From contig NC_135355.1 of the NCBI RefSeq assembly GCF_051622035.1, positions 37,429,986 to 37,493,985 on the forward strand: a DNA stretch of 64,000 bases, in the 5' to 3' direction. Numbering within the stretch: the first letter of the stretch is position 1; every line of letters starts with the position of its first letter. The notes beneath the pieces are model-generated. The model searched no databases. It worked only from the letters and a program-made list of their open reading frames with translations, and was not told the origin of the DNA. The DNA is from Arctopsyche grandis (Eukaryota; Arthropoda; Insecta; Trichoptera; Hydropsychidae). The position numbers and the translations under genes are program-made. This document shows positions 48,360 to 61,340 of the stretch, in pieces.

Positions 48360-50714
48360 ATACTTTTAAAATATGAATTTATTAATAGGATTTAGGCCAG
48401 GAGAATTGTCGGGCCAAGGATTTATTGCTGTTTGACAGGTTGCATTATCCTGCATAAAGTAAAATATATATTCATTTTTGATTTTATCTTGTATCGGTAT
48501 ATAATATGAACAGCCATATCATTAATTTTAGCATAAAATTGATCAGCTTCGATATCGTCCGTTGCCTGAACGTTTGTTATCTGTTGGTTCAGACGACGTC
48601 AATACAGTTTAAACAAACGGTCGCTTATGACCAATCACGATGAACTGCCTGTATATAATGGACTGTATAAGGTTTATAGGGTGGAAAATCTGCCTTCCAC
48701 ACTGCATCCGAGCAGATTAGACTAAACGCGCTTAATTTCAAAGAGGATTCCCTCTCAGTTATCACGGAACGGTCGATGGTGTGGGGTTTCGAGGGGGAAG
48801 ACGTGGCCCCCATTGTTATCGCGATGATTAATGTAGCTCTCATAATTACGAAATCGCTTCGAAATAAAGTTCAAATTACTCATTTCGATTTGTGCTCTTG
48901 TTTCAGGTATGTTTACGACCGAGCACGGCGGTTAATACCCATGTAAGGTGTCTCCTTTGTCGAGTGTGTAATTAAGATGGACAGGTAAGGAGAAGATGGG
49001 ATCGAAACGGAACGATGGATGGAACAAATAAGTGGGATTAAACTGTCGTATGTGCTAAATGTAGTTTGCGTGGTTTTTTTTTTTACTAACCGGTGTCGTT
49101 TAAAAGGTTCTACGGGATGGATAATGAGAAAACGCGACCTGGTTTGCGGAAAATTTTGCCCGCAAGGGGAAAAAAATTGCAAGGAAAAAATAAAGGATCT
49201 TGGTTAATAATTTAAGACAATACGTATAAGCGGTGTATAAAACGTTTTATTTTATATTTAATGAAGCTCGAAACGATCCGCAATTTTCTTTTCTCAATTG
49301 CTTTTTCTTTTAAGTTTTCACAGCTTTGAAGTGTTTGATTAATCGTTTAATCCGATTAAAATATTAAGTTTTTTCAATGTTTCTACTACATAAATGCGTT
49401 TTTATGAGTTTTAATTTATATTTTTTATACAAAATAGATATATTGAGGCTTTCTGGCCCGCACTTTCTAGCACGCAATTTAACAGGATGGAGTGCTAATA
49501 AAATAACTAAAAATCTGCATATATATATATGTACATGCATACTATAATATAGTATGCATGTATTTATGTATTATAATATACATATCGTTTGTATGATAGT
49601 ATAATATAATTTATAATATACATATCGATGGCTTGGTGGACATGTGTATGAATATTGTATGTCTATTTTTGAATTTGTATCGAAATTTAAGTTGTAGATG
49701 CTGGAAGAATTCGGGTTTTTCCTTTCCAGGTAACTCAAGTGGTATACAAAATTCAATACATCTTCAAAAATGGACATACAATATCTATGCAGCAAACCGT
49801 CTATGTGTACACGAATTCATAAATATATATAAAGAATTTGGGAGATTTTACGAACTTATTTACGGATTTTTTGAATGACTTAACTTGTCCTGATTAATCC
49901 GCTTTTCAGTTAACTCGGTTAATCGGGTGAATGCTATTTAATACATACTTTTAAAGGTATTTCCAGACTGATTGAAAGGAGACGTTCTTAAAAAAATTTG
50001 AAAATTTACATTTATATTTAGTACAAAGTAACGTAAATATAATGTATGTATACCCATGTATACATAGGTTATACATATGTATGTATTTTAAAATAGTCGA
50101 GCGTTTTTTATAAAAGTTTGTTGCAATGTGTACAAAATAAGCGATTGGTTAGATTTAATGAAAAATGAGATTGAAAATAGTTCAATTGAGTTGTGAAGGT
50201 GCGGTAGAAAGCAGATTCCGATTTAATTTTTAATGAGTCGTTACTGATTAAACTTCTCTAGCTTCATGTCGGAGACATAAGCTGACTTCAATATTAGCTC
50301 ACCCCCGGATATCGGTAGAATATAAAAGCGATCTAAAGAATAGAAGTGCTTCAAAATCAGATCACAAAATTTTGACGGGCTGGAATGTCACTGAACTAAC
50401 AGAGTGAAGCCAATAAAAATCTTGTTATAAAAAGTGGACTCCGAATCTATTTTATATGTTGAAGTTATGAATTATATTTTATTTTCATGCTGCTGCCCTT
50501 TTTATAAAATTTATGACGAAGTAATATTTAGTCTCTTTTGAGCCACATTTATTATAATTATTACATTTATTTATTTATTTACATATTAACCACCGTGACA
50601 TTACAGAATATTCTATTGCGTCACTGTGACCAGACATATAAGCATAATACAAATACTATACATGAGAAAATTAGCGAGACATATTTGCTATAGATAATAA
50701 ACTTGAAATCATAT
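48360..50714. other. Long stretch without recognised genes
   Basis: A GC-richer patch at 48600-48840 carries antisense frames without motifs. Palindromic atactataatatagtatg simple sequence lies near 49540. No transposon ends could be paired. Confidence 0.4.
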
Positions 50715-50915
50715 TCAAATAGTGGTGACATAATGGGTAGGATGGGTTTTGCCAATTTATTAGAGGAACCGCTTCAAAAATGAAATCAGATAAATTGGCA
50801 AACTCTGATAGGAAACGATCGACTAAGAGTCACGAATATCTAAATCTGACAAGCAGCATTATAGATTCTACCCAGAATAAATTCTTTTCAACCGCGGTCA
50901 GCCAAGTATGACATA
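50715..50915 (-). mobile_element. tRNA-derived SINE copy
   Basis: Minus strand: tggctgaccgcggttg head remnant, gtgactcttagtcgatcgtt, then gagtttgccaatttatctga, and gaagcggttcc. Truncated at both ends. Confidence 0.65.
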
Positions 50916-52331
50916 TGATATACCTACACATATTTTTAAATTTCTTCTTTACTTACAATTTTTTTATGTTTTATTTTATTGTTGTTTTTTTGTATATTTT
51001 ATATAATTTTTAATTACTTTATGTGAACGTTTATAAAATATTTTTAATGTATTATATTTTATGGCCACAGTGTAGTATTGAGGTAACCTGTGAAGACACT
51101 GTGGTATGTTTTAAAACAAATAAACAAATATGACTCCAGCAATGACTCCGACTATCCGCTAAATATTAAATTTTAATATTATGAACTCCTAGAACGAATG
51201 CTTGGAATATATATATACATATATACACATTATTATAAGGTAGCAATTAACAAACTTTAACTCTAGTCAAACTTGTGATAGTTTTAACGACTCTGTCTCC
51301 GGCTCCATTAAAAATGTCCAAAATTGGATGCATAGCCTTATTTACATACACTTTTATAACTATTATCTCATATTACAATATATGTGAAATATTTTAATTT
51401 TAGTATTGTTTACTCAGGAAATTTCCACACGCATAGAATTCTAGTATTTTCGCGAATCCTTTGAAATGTTCTTTCGCTTTCGACAGTACATATATTCGCA
51501 TTAAGGTGTAGGTTTGTAGCTTAAGAATGTTTTCCTTTATCTGTGTGTTCACCTACCGACGATTTATTCGGAAAGAACGAGTTTTCCCGACCTCAGCAAT
51601 AGAAAATCCCACGTTTGACTCTCCCGCTTCGGTTATCTCGCAGTATCATTTGTCAGACGAATTATTTTCCATTCCCTTGTATTATACTATAATACTAACG
51701 TTTTAAGGCAAGGATAATTTGATAATTTCCATCAAAAATCGATCGCTATCTACGTCGAAGCGATATAAAAAAGATTTTGTGGGGATTTACATGTGTATGT
51801 CGTATCGATCCTTTGTATTTATATCTACTTTATACCTATATAATGCGTTCATGCGTTGTCGATGTAATCGCATTATCGCGAAGGTTTTTCTCTCTCGGGT
51901 GGGTACCTTCGGACAATTTATGGTCCAGACATAGTCTTCGACTTTGGAAATAGTTGTATTTTGTGACTGATACACGCAGTAAATAGGGTCGATCGCGTGA
52001 CGTAATCGGGTCAAAATTTGGAGCTTTTATTCGATCGTAAGTACGCTCGTAAATATGACGTGCCATCTAGACCCTTCACTGAAATTAGCTTTCCGAATTT
52101 CGATCAGCAAAAAGTACGTTTATTTATAAATGGAGTAATAATGTTCAACCTTGTACCATAAAGGTCATAAGGATATTTTATATTTAGAATATTTATGTTT
52201 CATCAATTTTTATACGACTCGCAGACAGAATTTTCATTTGGTCTTAATGTAAACACACATACATACATACAGACACATAGCTCTCACCCAAAAATAAAAT
52301 ATATTTCGATTGGATGTACATATATATATAC
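50916..52331. other. Stretch without recognised genes
   Basis: Near 51060 gtattgaggtaacctgtgaa resembles the SINE 3' end. The segment 51480-51670 and 51950-52100 are GC-richer and non-repetitive. Frames at 51719-52066 show no motifs. Confidence 0.35.
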
Positions 52332-52830
52332 CACTAAGCCAGCAGTTTGGCTTAGTGGTAGCGTATATATTTAGCACCGCTTAGGTCAAAGGTTCGAGTC
52401 GATTCAACTCGACTCCAAATCGATCGTTTCTCTATCAGAGTTTTCCAATTTTATCTGATCATTGCTGAAACGGTTCCTGAAAATTGGTATTAGATCTAAT
52501 CCTGTTGTCACAAAATCTGCCTGTGTATAATTTGTAATAATTATATACAGTAATCTGAAATCTATAGATATCTCTGTAATTTCGTATTTATTATATGTAT
52601 AAAAATTGTATACAAAAAAAAATCTAAAAATAATCCATAGATGTCTCTATGATTATTATTTCTGATTAATTGTTATATGCTATATATTCTGATTGTATAT
52701 GTATGTATTACTGTATTTCTGATTTCTGATTGTTTATGTATTCTGTATTTCGTTAACGTACACCAGTCGCATTGGAGCAAATCTGTAATGGCGAGTGTAT
52801 ATTGATTTGTAACAATAATAAAAATAAAAT
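52332..52830 (+). mobile_element. tRNA-derived SINE copy, full length
   Basis: A-box region tggcttagtggtagcg, B box ggttcgagtc, body aaatcgatcgtttctctatc and gaaacggttcctg, 3' end gtcgcattggagcaaatctg followed by taatggcgagtgta, then (aataa)-rich tail. Confidence 0.78.
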
Positions 52831-53677
52831 ATATTATTATTGGCTTCGTGATAAATTGTGAGCATCGCCTGTTAAAAATCGATTCTGAAGTAAGAAGAGG
52901 CTTGTAAAAAGGTCGTTTATTTCTTTGAATTTTGCTTAAAGTGGGCACCAAAGCTAATAAGCTTAACATTTATAACAAAGGAGAGTGTTTGCTTTCGGTT
53001 ATAGTAGAGCGGGGAGTGAGAGTAAATGGCATGTTTGTGTTATGTGTAAGTCACCCCTGAGCTTTCACCTCCCTTTGAAAAACATCGGAGTCTTTGAAAC
53101 ACAAGGAAAATGCATTTTCGCAGACATTTTTCCTCTCGCTGAAACAGTATGCGATATAAATACGTATGTACGTATATAATAGTCTTACATAACGTGACTC
53201 ACATTTATACAATCGAGGCTTTATTTAGTGCTGCTTTGAATTACGTATAGCTTTTTAATATTTAATAGGGGTTGTACTAACATTTGAATGACTTTCATTA
53301 AAAAAAAAAAAAAAAATAGAATTTATTTTATCTCTGTTTCGTAGGCATATTTCTAATATGAAAAAGGACATCGTAGGCGAAAAATGCTTTCGAAAGATTT
53401 ATCATAACGTTTTATTTGATAACATCAAAAACAACTATTTATATGTATATTTAATTTCAAGAAATGCTCTTATAATGTACATATATGTATGTTGTTCATT
53501 GAGCTAGCTATTCAAATATCAAAGATCTTTGCTTAAAATACTTTTGCATTTAAATATTTATTCATTTCAATGCTTATTTCTTTATTTATAGTGATGACAT
53601 TAACATAATTAGATTTATTCGCGTTGTATCAATGTATCTATGTATACACATATATACATACATACGAATACTACACA
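52831..53677. other. Stretch without recognised genes
   Basis: A poly(A) run at 53300 and CATA simple sequence near 53650. Nothing else. Confidence 0.35.
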
Positions 53678-54125
53678 AAGATGAACGTTTGTTTCATTCT
53701 GTTATGTAAATATTATATATGTATGTATAATTTTGCATTTAAATTTTGTACATTACATCTTCAACTCTATGATGACTAAAAAAAATCTGAAGAAACTGAA
53801 AATACTCGGGTATTTGAAACTTATCAGGAATTCCTTTATTGTTTAATCGTACTTTCTTTTGCCTGGGTTACCTATTAATAACAAGTTATTACTTTAAAAA
53901 GGAAGAAATTGTCCATTTCACGCACACCAGTGTTTCGAGAGTAGTGGTTTCATTACTTTGTTTTTTTCGTTTCCATTCCTGGTTTATTCTTTTTTGGTTT
54001 TCTTTTTAAATTTCTTATATCAAAAATGCCAAAAACACTGTAATCAAGTAAAGGGAACAGTTCTCAGATTATTTTAATACAGTTTCACGGGTCGAGATAG
54101 ATAAAAATTCCAAACGTTGTTGTTA
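53678..54125. repeat. Interspersed repeat, copy 2
   Basis: It begins aagatgaacgtttgtttcat, a start shared with 39622 and 41019. The part 53795-54125 is colinear with 34920-35265. Unclassified and non-coding. Confidence 0.55.
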
Positions 54126-54548
54126 AGTAAGATTGGTTCTATATAAAATAGATCGAAAACGAAAATCTCACTTTAACGACCATGTCTTTCGAAATCCCAA
54201 AAACGCACCATCTGACCTAGCTGGAAAAGTGAACAGGGAATGAAAAATAAAATTTTCTTCGCGAATCGTGAGAAAACGTTTGCGTAAAATTGAAAACTTT
54301 CGTACTTTTTTTTTTAAATAATAAGCAAAGAATAACTAAGTAAGATGCAATGCGAGTTGTTTATTTTTTAAATACCTTTTAAAGCATTTTTTACAAGTGG
54401 CGTAGTACATTTGCCCACGCCTGTATATTGTATTGTTCATATTTCGCGATATGAAACGTATCATATGTAAAAGAAATCCCTTGAAAAGTACATATCTTCA
54501 TTTACATTTTCATAGGGACTAAACTCTTGTATGGATGTATATTGTGTG
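54126..54548. other. Non-repetitive DNA
   Basis: Contains acatttgcccacgcctgtat at 54409, similar to a motif near 26917. No gene. Confidence 0.35.
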
Positions 54549-55101
54549 TTATATATTGTTGGGAACGTCCTTGTTCTTAACTCTCATCCATCTCACCACG
54601 CACATTTTCCTAATTTCGTCCACCCATCTTCCTCGCGGTCTTCCTTTTACCTTTTTGCATTCTCTCGGGTACCATTCAAGTACTTCTTTTGTCCACCTTT
54701 CGTCCATCCTTCTAGCCACGTGACCCGCCCATTGCCATTTCAATCTCTTCACTCTATCCACTATGTCCACTACCCTTGTCATACTTCTCACCCACGTGTT
54801 CCGCTTTCTGTCTTTCCTCGTAATGCCAAGAATACAGCGTTCCATACTTCTTTGAGTGCATTGGATTTTTTGTAGCATCTTGGCGTTCAGTTTCCAAGTT
54901 TCACATCCATACGTCATCACTGGCAAAACGCATTGATCGAAGATCTTTTTCTTCAAGCAGAGTGGCAATTTTGATTTAAAAACAGCATTCATCCGTCCAA
55001 ATGCACTCCATCCTAATTTATCTTTATCTCTTCATCTTTACTACCAAACATGTCAATTATTTGACCTAAATATAAATAATTATTTACTACTTCTACTGGT
55101 T
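54549..55101 (-). pseudogene. LINE reverse-transcriptase C-terminal fragment
   Basis: An open frame of 147 codons on the minus strand: FKSKLPLCLKKKIFDQCVLP, TYGCETWKLNAKML, QRSMERCILGITRKDRKRNT, RLKWQWAGHVARR, KKVKGRPRGRWVDEIRK. Upstream, after a frameshift, KPVEVVNNYLYLGQII continues to about 55101. This is the standard C-terminal domain of insect endonuclease-RT LINEs, a family distinct from the pair at 15973 and 30300. 5'-truncated, so it has no catalytic region. The + strand frames here are its shadows. Confidence 0.85.
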
Positions 55102-55104
55102 TAA

Positions 55105-55460
55105 TAATATATATAATTGAATATCTGTTTGTCTGTCTGTCTCGTATTGTCTCCTAAACCACTAAACCAATTACGATGGAACTTTCAGGATTTATTGCAT
55201 GCATATCTGGGAAGGTTACTATGAAAAAACGATAAAAAAACCCCTTAATAATAATGTTCGTAATTACGATTTTACCTACGCGAAAGTTTGAAACGCCATT
55301 TTGTAGCCAAGGAAATGTGTTCGTTGGTAACCACGCTACCAGTTGGTTTATGACGACACGGAATTGAAGAGACGTTAGTAGAGCTCCAACCATCACTTGA
55401 AACTGGAATGGGAATTGCGTGCCTTATTCTGGAATTCCAACAAATGCCGGGTTCAGCTAG
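55105..55460 (+). mobile_element. Non-autonomous Helitron
   Basis: It ends gccgggttcagCTAG before T, as at 38359. The interior gtctcctaaaccactaaacc parallels the copy at 38055. The TC start could be near 55124 or earlier and is uncertain. Confidence 0.6.
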
Positions 55461-56278
55461 TTTGTAATATAATGAAGTTTTCCGTCACCTTTTCAAATAT
55501 CTGTATATCGCATGTATAGATAGAAAGCAATTAAATGCAAAAGTGACAATGGAACCAATGAGATATTTCAAGCGGTTATAAGCGATGATTGTACGAAACC
55601 AGACCCGAAAACGAAATCACTGAAAGGGTGAAATGTTAGTATTTGAATTTAAAAGTTTTTAGTTTTCAAGCAAACGCTCTACTGAGTAAAGCATCACATC
55701 GAATCGCCGTGGCTTCGTCCTAGAATGTTCAATTTCAAACCTGTCTTACTCGTGATGAAAATCGGAAAGTTGGGCTTACGCCCCTCAGCTAAAAGTTTCA
55801 AATATTTCCCCCGACGACATCAATCTTCTGCGATAGCGCGAATTTCCAATACAGCACGTCCCTGCCTCGCGAAAACAATAACTTATCGACCCGGGGTGCG
55901 TAGCCGCAAAACGACCCAGCCTCCTCTTCCGTTAAACGTTGAAATACAACCCTCCCCGAATGGGATTTTAAGGGCTCGGCTTACCACATTGCGGTTTCAG
56001 CTGACTTTCGCGACGGTAACGATTTTTATGCGCCCTTCCTCTCCAACTTGGATCATTTAATGATCGAACCACTCAAACGGTCAATCTGGCTTTTATCTGC
56101 CATTAAACAAAGACATCATAGAGTGACGAGGTAAAGTATTGATCTAGGTATGAATGTATGTAACATTGTACATACATATGTTTCAAATTCACGATGTGAC
56201 TCAAAATGTGTGAGACAACCTACATATTCCAAAGAAGATATACATATTTACATATATTGTGATAATCAGAGCTGAATT
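55461..56278. other. Non-repetitive stretch with a CpG-containing island
   Basis: The segment 55690-56060 is clearly GC-richer. The frame 55725-56060 (111 codons) has Pro/Arg-rich sequence, no domain motif and no splice support, so I do not call a gene. It is a candidate conserved non-coding element. Confidence 0.35.
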
Positions 56279-56465
56279 ATGGTTACCATTTATCGGCCCG
56301 GCAAATAAAAAATACCCCTCTCTAAAATAGCTCGCACGACAGATTCGGCTGTCGCCCGGCAAATCGGACGACAAAAGGGTTGCCAGTAACAAAAATAAAT
56401 ACCGACCCTAACAACCTAATCTTAAATGAATAGGGCCATCCCTAACCTTAATTCTAATAGAATCG
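56279..56465. repeat. Half-copy of the 2029-2890 foldback repeat
   Basis: Shares ggttaccatttatcggccc, acccctctctaaaata, cacgacagattcgg and gggttgccagtaacaaaaat with the left part of the element at 2029. Confidence 0.65.
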
Positions 56466-58451
56466 ACAACCCTTCGATTTTATTAGAATTAAAATTTTCG
56501 GCGCCTGAATGCCTAGAGCTTTGCGTCATCATTTACTTCTCCAACCTATACCTGCGAAATCGTCTGCTTTCAATAACTCGTCTCTTGTAAAAGCTTTCCG
56601 GTTCCTTAATGTGATGGATTAACATTTGGACCTGTTCAATTGTCATGTCGATGAGCTGGTCAGTTTCTTGAGATTCAACACGAGACTATTTGAATGAGAT
56701 GAATGATTGTTAGTTTTTATTTTATTTTTTTGTAAGACTGGTGTGACGCTTTGGGGCATTTTGTCAGGTCACACTGGTAATTTTATTGTTATTATTATTA
56801 TAAAATAATAAATAAATTTACTATTCTATTATATGGATGAGTGTAACTATGTATGTATATATAAAGATTGATTCAAATAGAATAAAGCAGCAAGGATTTA
56901 TTAATGAAAAATCAAGAGATTTAAGTAAATTATGTAATGAATTAACTAAGCTCAAAATCTATAATAGCTTATTTTTATCAATAAACACTATTTGGAATTC
57001 ATAAATGAATGAATTCCGTTGCAAAAAGGAGCTCCGATTAACGAGCTGACAGGTTCAAATTGGCCGGAGGCTTTTGTTTGTTTTCCGTACCGGATTCTTT
57101 ACGGGCCGGCAAGATTTATAGCGTAAAACCGAATGAAATTTAGCGTATTTATATTTATTGAGGTGCTTTGAGGGTGCGACCTTAAAACGACCCTGTTCGA
57201 ACCCTTTGCCGAGGGACAGGAACTGTTCCCCCCTCATGTCCTAATATAGCATTATACGTCTTCCGAGTGTTGTCTTTCAATTTCTTCCTTCTTCGATTAC
57301 GTGTGCCTAGTTTTGACGTCAATCAATCATTATTCTGTCGTTTGCAAATACCTACCCACTCCTAATTTGCCAAATGGTGTTTTGAGGTACGTCGGGTTGC
57401 GAAGATGCGTATTAGTTATTAAACTTCCACGCAACATTCACTTCGATCTTGATTGGAGCTGAATTCTACGTACTCATGGATTCGGGTATGTGGAAACAAA
57501 GCTAATAATTCAAACACACATATGTATGTATCTACTTACCTACGTGTATGTATGTATATGTATATGTAAGTATGTCGATTAATTTACGTTGAATTTCGAG
57601 TACCTGGATTCGGTTCAAAAAGTAATTACATACTTCACCGGGCTGATTTAATATTTTGCTCAGGTTTTTGTTCAAAGATAGAAAGGATTTGTTTAATGTT
57701 AAATTTGTGCTTCTCTAATAGAATGCATGATTTGCTATTTTTCAGAAAATTTTCGTCTCATATTTGGAGGCTTTGTTTTCGTAGATATGACAATAGCTGC
57801 CGCAATAGATAGCTCTGAAATTATTACGGCTAATGGATAAAACGAGACTAGCTTTTAATATATCGAATTCCATAGGGATGAAGTTGATGCTTGGCAAATA
57901 ATTACATAAATTGATTATTATGTGATAGTTTTGTTTTCGAATTATATACATATATTCCCTTGGATACTGTATTCTACTTGGATTCAGTAAAAGTAATATA
58001 TCAAAATAAAAAAATATGAATATATTAAAACTCTCTATTTAATTCCGAGTCAAATTTAGGAAAACTACAAACATATAGATACATACATATTATTCATTTG
58101 ATAAAAATTGAAAATATTTAATTTAATTTGATCTTCCAGAATTATAAATGCATGGATTTACATTTGTATACATCTGTTATTAGACTGGTATATATTTTGC
58201 TGAAAAGTATTTAAACGCATAATCTATTTTTTAAATTTATTTTTTATGGTGTGGTTTAAGAATATATATTTTTAAATATCTTCAAAGATTCAACCCCAAA
58301 CGAAAAAATGTTAATGTTAATTTATTTAAAAAATATATGCATATACATATGATAGATATTTCAATTAGGTGGGGGACCAATTTATACTTTTGTATCAGTA
58401 GCGTGACGTGAAATCTCCCCGTTTTTATATTACAACCTTAATTACGTGTGT
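56466..58451. other. Long stretch without recognised genes
   Basis: The segments 56500-56700 and 57020-57240 are GC-richer, with no motif-bearing ORF. CATA/TATG simple sequence near 57525-57570. Confidence 0.35.
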
Positions 58452-58511
58452 GCGAGCAGGATACAAGGGGACTAGGTGACGCCATACCGAGTCCTCTTGT
58501 ATCCTGTTCGC
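58452..58511. repeat. 60-bp hairpin with 22-bp arms
   Basis: gcgagcaggatacaaggg... and its inverse ending ttgtatcctgttcgc pair at 20 of 22 positions around a 16-base loop. The arm ttgtatcctgctcgcgc recurs at 37074-37090. Confidence 0.75.
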
Positions 58512-58899
58512 GCCCACTTTAGTGAGGCTGTGTGATAAAATCATGGAGATTTCTATGGCACGCCAATAATATGTACATATGAATATGCTATTAAATATGC
58601 TACTAGCCCTTTTAATGCTGATCAAAGTCCATGAGCCTGAAATATGCCGATGGACGTTGTTTTTTGAAACAAATGCATTGAACATAGGTCGTGTAATCCG
58701 TGTCAGTGTTTATAAAGACTGGTTTACACCGGAGTTTCTGAATTTATAGCCATAGCAGATGCAAATCCCCAACTGCCGAGTATTTTAGATTGTGGTTTGA
58801 CATTTAGATTGTGAGAATTACATTTTAACAACAATGAAGAAGATGGAACTAGTTTTGGAAAAATTCATTCATTAATAGACTCGTTTTGTTTATTTTATA
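58512..58899. other. Unassigned DNA
   Basis: Nothing recognised on either strand. Confidence 0.35.
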
Positions 58900-59120
58900 C
58901 TAGTTTTACCCGGCTTCGCTCAGTATTTGTAATATAAACAGCTTAAACATGGCGAATCTAATAGTAAATATTCATTTTGATTTTATTAAATTTATTTGAA
59001 TCGAAAAAAATATATATCGAATCGAAACCGTATAGAATCGTCGTCATATATTTTCGATGTTCCCAACCAACATTACATACTTACATAGTTACAAAGTCTC
59101 TTTCGAAATTGTATATTAGA
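58900..59120 (-). mobile_element. Solitary Helitron-like unit (221 bp)
   Basis: Minus strand: TCTAATATACAATTTCG at 59120, a GAGCGAAGCCGGGTAAAA block and CTAG at 58900-58903. It is flanked by A (58899) and T (59121) as expected for an A/T target. Same family as the tandem array at 23308-25528. Confidence 0.78.
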
Positions 59121-59288
59121 TTGTTGCAAGATATACTAGATAGTCTAAACACACCTTTACAAAACTCGAAATTCTCGGCAGTAGTTATCTAAGGTTTGTT
59201 TGGATTAGCTACAATCTTTATACCTGTTTTCTATTGGATTTCTAAATAATTCTAGTTGGAAATGTTGGTGAAATTTTCAGCGTGGGGG

Positions 59289-59482
59289 CTTTTAACAGAA
59301 AAGACGTCAGCACGCAAAGGGTTATTTAAAAAAAAAAACTATTATATTCGTAAGCTTTCCATTAGGTTCATTGTGGGAAATTCAAAATTTGCATTTTATG
59401 AATACAATTTCAAATTTTTTTTGAAATTGTTCTTTTCTGTTCAATGCTTTTAACAGAAAAGACATCAGCACTCAAAGATTTA
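59289..59482. repeat. Two direct copies of a ~36-bp cagaaaagac-type repeat
   Basis: gcttttaacagaaaagac, then .tcagcac.caaag, occurs at 59288 and 59446. Read in reverse this gives a TAACCCTTTGCGTGCTGA-like end resembling TTAA-targeting MITEs. The second copy abuts the TSD of the LINE fragment. Confidence 0.5.
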
Positions 59483-59488
59483 AAAAAA

Positions 59489-59690
59489 GGATTGTAAATA
59501 GGTTTTTGAGCTCTTTTTCCTATTATACTGTAGATTAACATTCGAATAATATTATATAATACTATGATTACTAACCAAATTAAATTAAATTGCAAAATAG
59601 AAAATGATCAGTAGATCAGTACCTATTAAAATAGATATAATATGTATTGTGAACATAATTTCGTAATAATAAAAAGCATTAAAAAAAAAA
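59489..59690 (+). mobile_element. 5'-truncated LINE (3' UTR only), 11-bp TSD
   Basis: The body matches the complement of 62855-63060 (ggattgtaaataggtttttg, gagctctttttcctattat, gatcagtagatcagtac) and ends in poly(A). ATTTAAAAAAA is repeated at 59478-59488 and 59691-59701, the target duplication expected of target-primed reverse transcription. Confidence 0.8.
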
Positions 59691-59701
59691 ATTTAAAAAA
59701 A

Positions 59702-60779
59702 CAATTGTTCATGAATTTTTTTTTATGTATTATATAAAAGGAACTTTTCATAAAAAATTCTAAAATTTAACATATTTGAATGCAAATGCAATAGATCATT
59801 GGTTTCCTATGTACATACATATATTATAAGAATTTTCTGAAAATCCAAACAAAAATCTTCTTCTCCCATTTAAAAAGGGTAGTAGTGACGATGTTGTGAA
59901 ATAAATTGAGCGAGAGGACCATATGTTCCAGTGTTTAGTATAAGGTACATATTTCACGCGTGCTTCTGAAACGAAAAAAGTCCGGGACAAAAAATGGCTA
60001 GCTTCTGCGAGAAAAATTAATCACTTGTCAACGAGATGGCGGTTCGCAAAGTCTCAAATCGCTCTCGCGTGTTATTTATGAGAGTTCCGAACAAAAATGG
60101 GTCGGGATAAAGGGAGCGGTGAGCGCGAAAATGGAACCATTGTTGCTTGCAATTTCAAGGTTTCGCCCTGCAAGCTAGCGAATCCTTTAATGCGTAAGCT
60201 TTTTGTTTGTGAAAGCTGAAAAAATACCTAAAAAACAAAATAGAGAAAATTTCGTCAACGTATTTACTCTCAATGCTCGGGCAGATTTCGGATCGTGTTT
60301 TTTCTTTTAGCAAATATTAGTACACCGGCGAATGTTCATACTGAGTTGTACTTTGAAATGGAAATTTAAATAATTATTTTCTAGTTATTTGTTATGAAAA
60401 AAAAAAATTAATGATAGAAACCGTTTAATATTTGATTTATGTGTTTGTTTACACTTGTTATTATATATCATCATAGTTAATATAAATAAGCCAATTGAAG
60501 AAAATATGTATGTATGTCGTAAAAAGAAGAAGAATATTAGTAGTCAAGGAAAGCTTTCGTTAATAATATGTTAATCATACAATATCCGTCTTTAAGAAGA
60601 TGCAAGTCTTCAAGATATAAAATATCTACATATGTAAATATAATGGAATATACATATGTATATATGTAAATGTAATGCAAAAAAGGGTGGCTACAAATAG
60701 ACAACCATAGATATAGATATGTATGTATAGCCGTTCTGTCTGCTCCTGTAAAAATCTGTTGAAATAATTATCCACAGAT
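59702..60779. other. Stretch without recognised genes
   Basis: The segment 59990-60250 is GC-richer and non-repetitive. The rest is AT-rich with ATGTATAT simple sequence. Confidence 0.35.
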
Positions 60780-61340
60780 AACTTTAGAGACATCGTGGGT
60801 ATTTTCTCATTGATAATCAGCGTGGTTTTAGACGGTCCAGATCGACAGTTACGAATTTACTCCATCAGTCAAATTTTGCTGCAAAATCACTGTTTTTTGA
60901 GCCTTTTAAAATCCTACCTTTAGAATCGGAGGCAATATGTTTCCTACTGCGTAAAGGTTTCTGTCGAACACCCTACTCATTTTGGTGTTCCTAAAGGTGC
61001 AAATTTAGGTCCCCTGCTCTTTAATGTATATATTTGCAAATTATATACATATTTAATGTCATTAACCACTCTGCATTCCTATTGCTGATGATTTCAAATT
61101 ATTCAAATCTATTGATGCCTTTTGCGATTCGGTCGATCTTCAATCCGATTCGGATGCTATTTCCGCTGTAAACATGTTGCCGTTCAACATTGAAAAGTGC
61201 TGCTCTTTAAGCTTTAATCGGGTTATTGTATTTTTATTTTGTTTTCTATTATGTCTAATATGATATGTTTATTTTCTTATTATTGTGTCTCTTCTTTTTT
61301 GTTAAGCCAAAGTGAAGCAAAGACTACTTAGAACTACTCT
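60780..61340 (+). pseudogene. Heavily decayed LINE reverse transcriptase
   Basis: The + strand reads, across several frames, FLIDNQRGFRRSRSTVTNLL, then GVPKGANLGPLLFNVYI, then ADDFKLFKSID with LQSDSDAISA. These are the conserved RT fingers, the LGPLLFN box and the catalytic ADD box of Jockey/I-type elements. Many stops and a frameshift show it is dead. It has no link in sequence to the LINE at 62850. Confidence 0.72.

Noticed and set aside
48625..48843. Minus-strand 72-codon ORF in a GC-richer patch
   Set aside because: No motif or splice support; listed only as part of a non-coding stretch.
54531..54875. Plus-strand 114-codon ORF
   Set aside because: Shadow of the minus-strand LINE frame with clear reverse-transcriptase C-terminal motifs.
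55725..56060. 111-codon ORF in a CpG-containing island
   Set aside because: Low-complexity Pro/Arg-rich translation without domain features; GC-rich sequence has few stops by chance.
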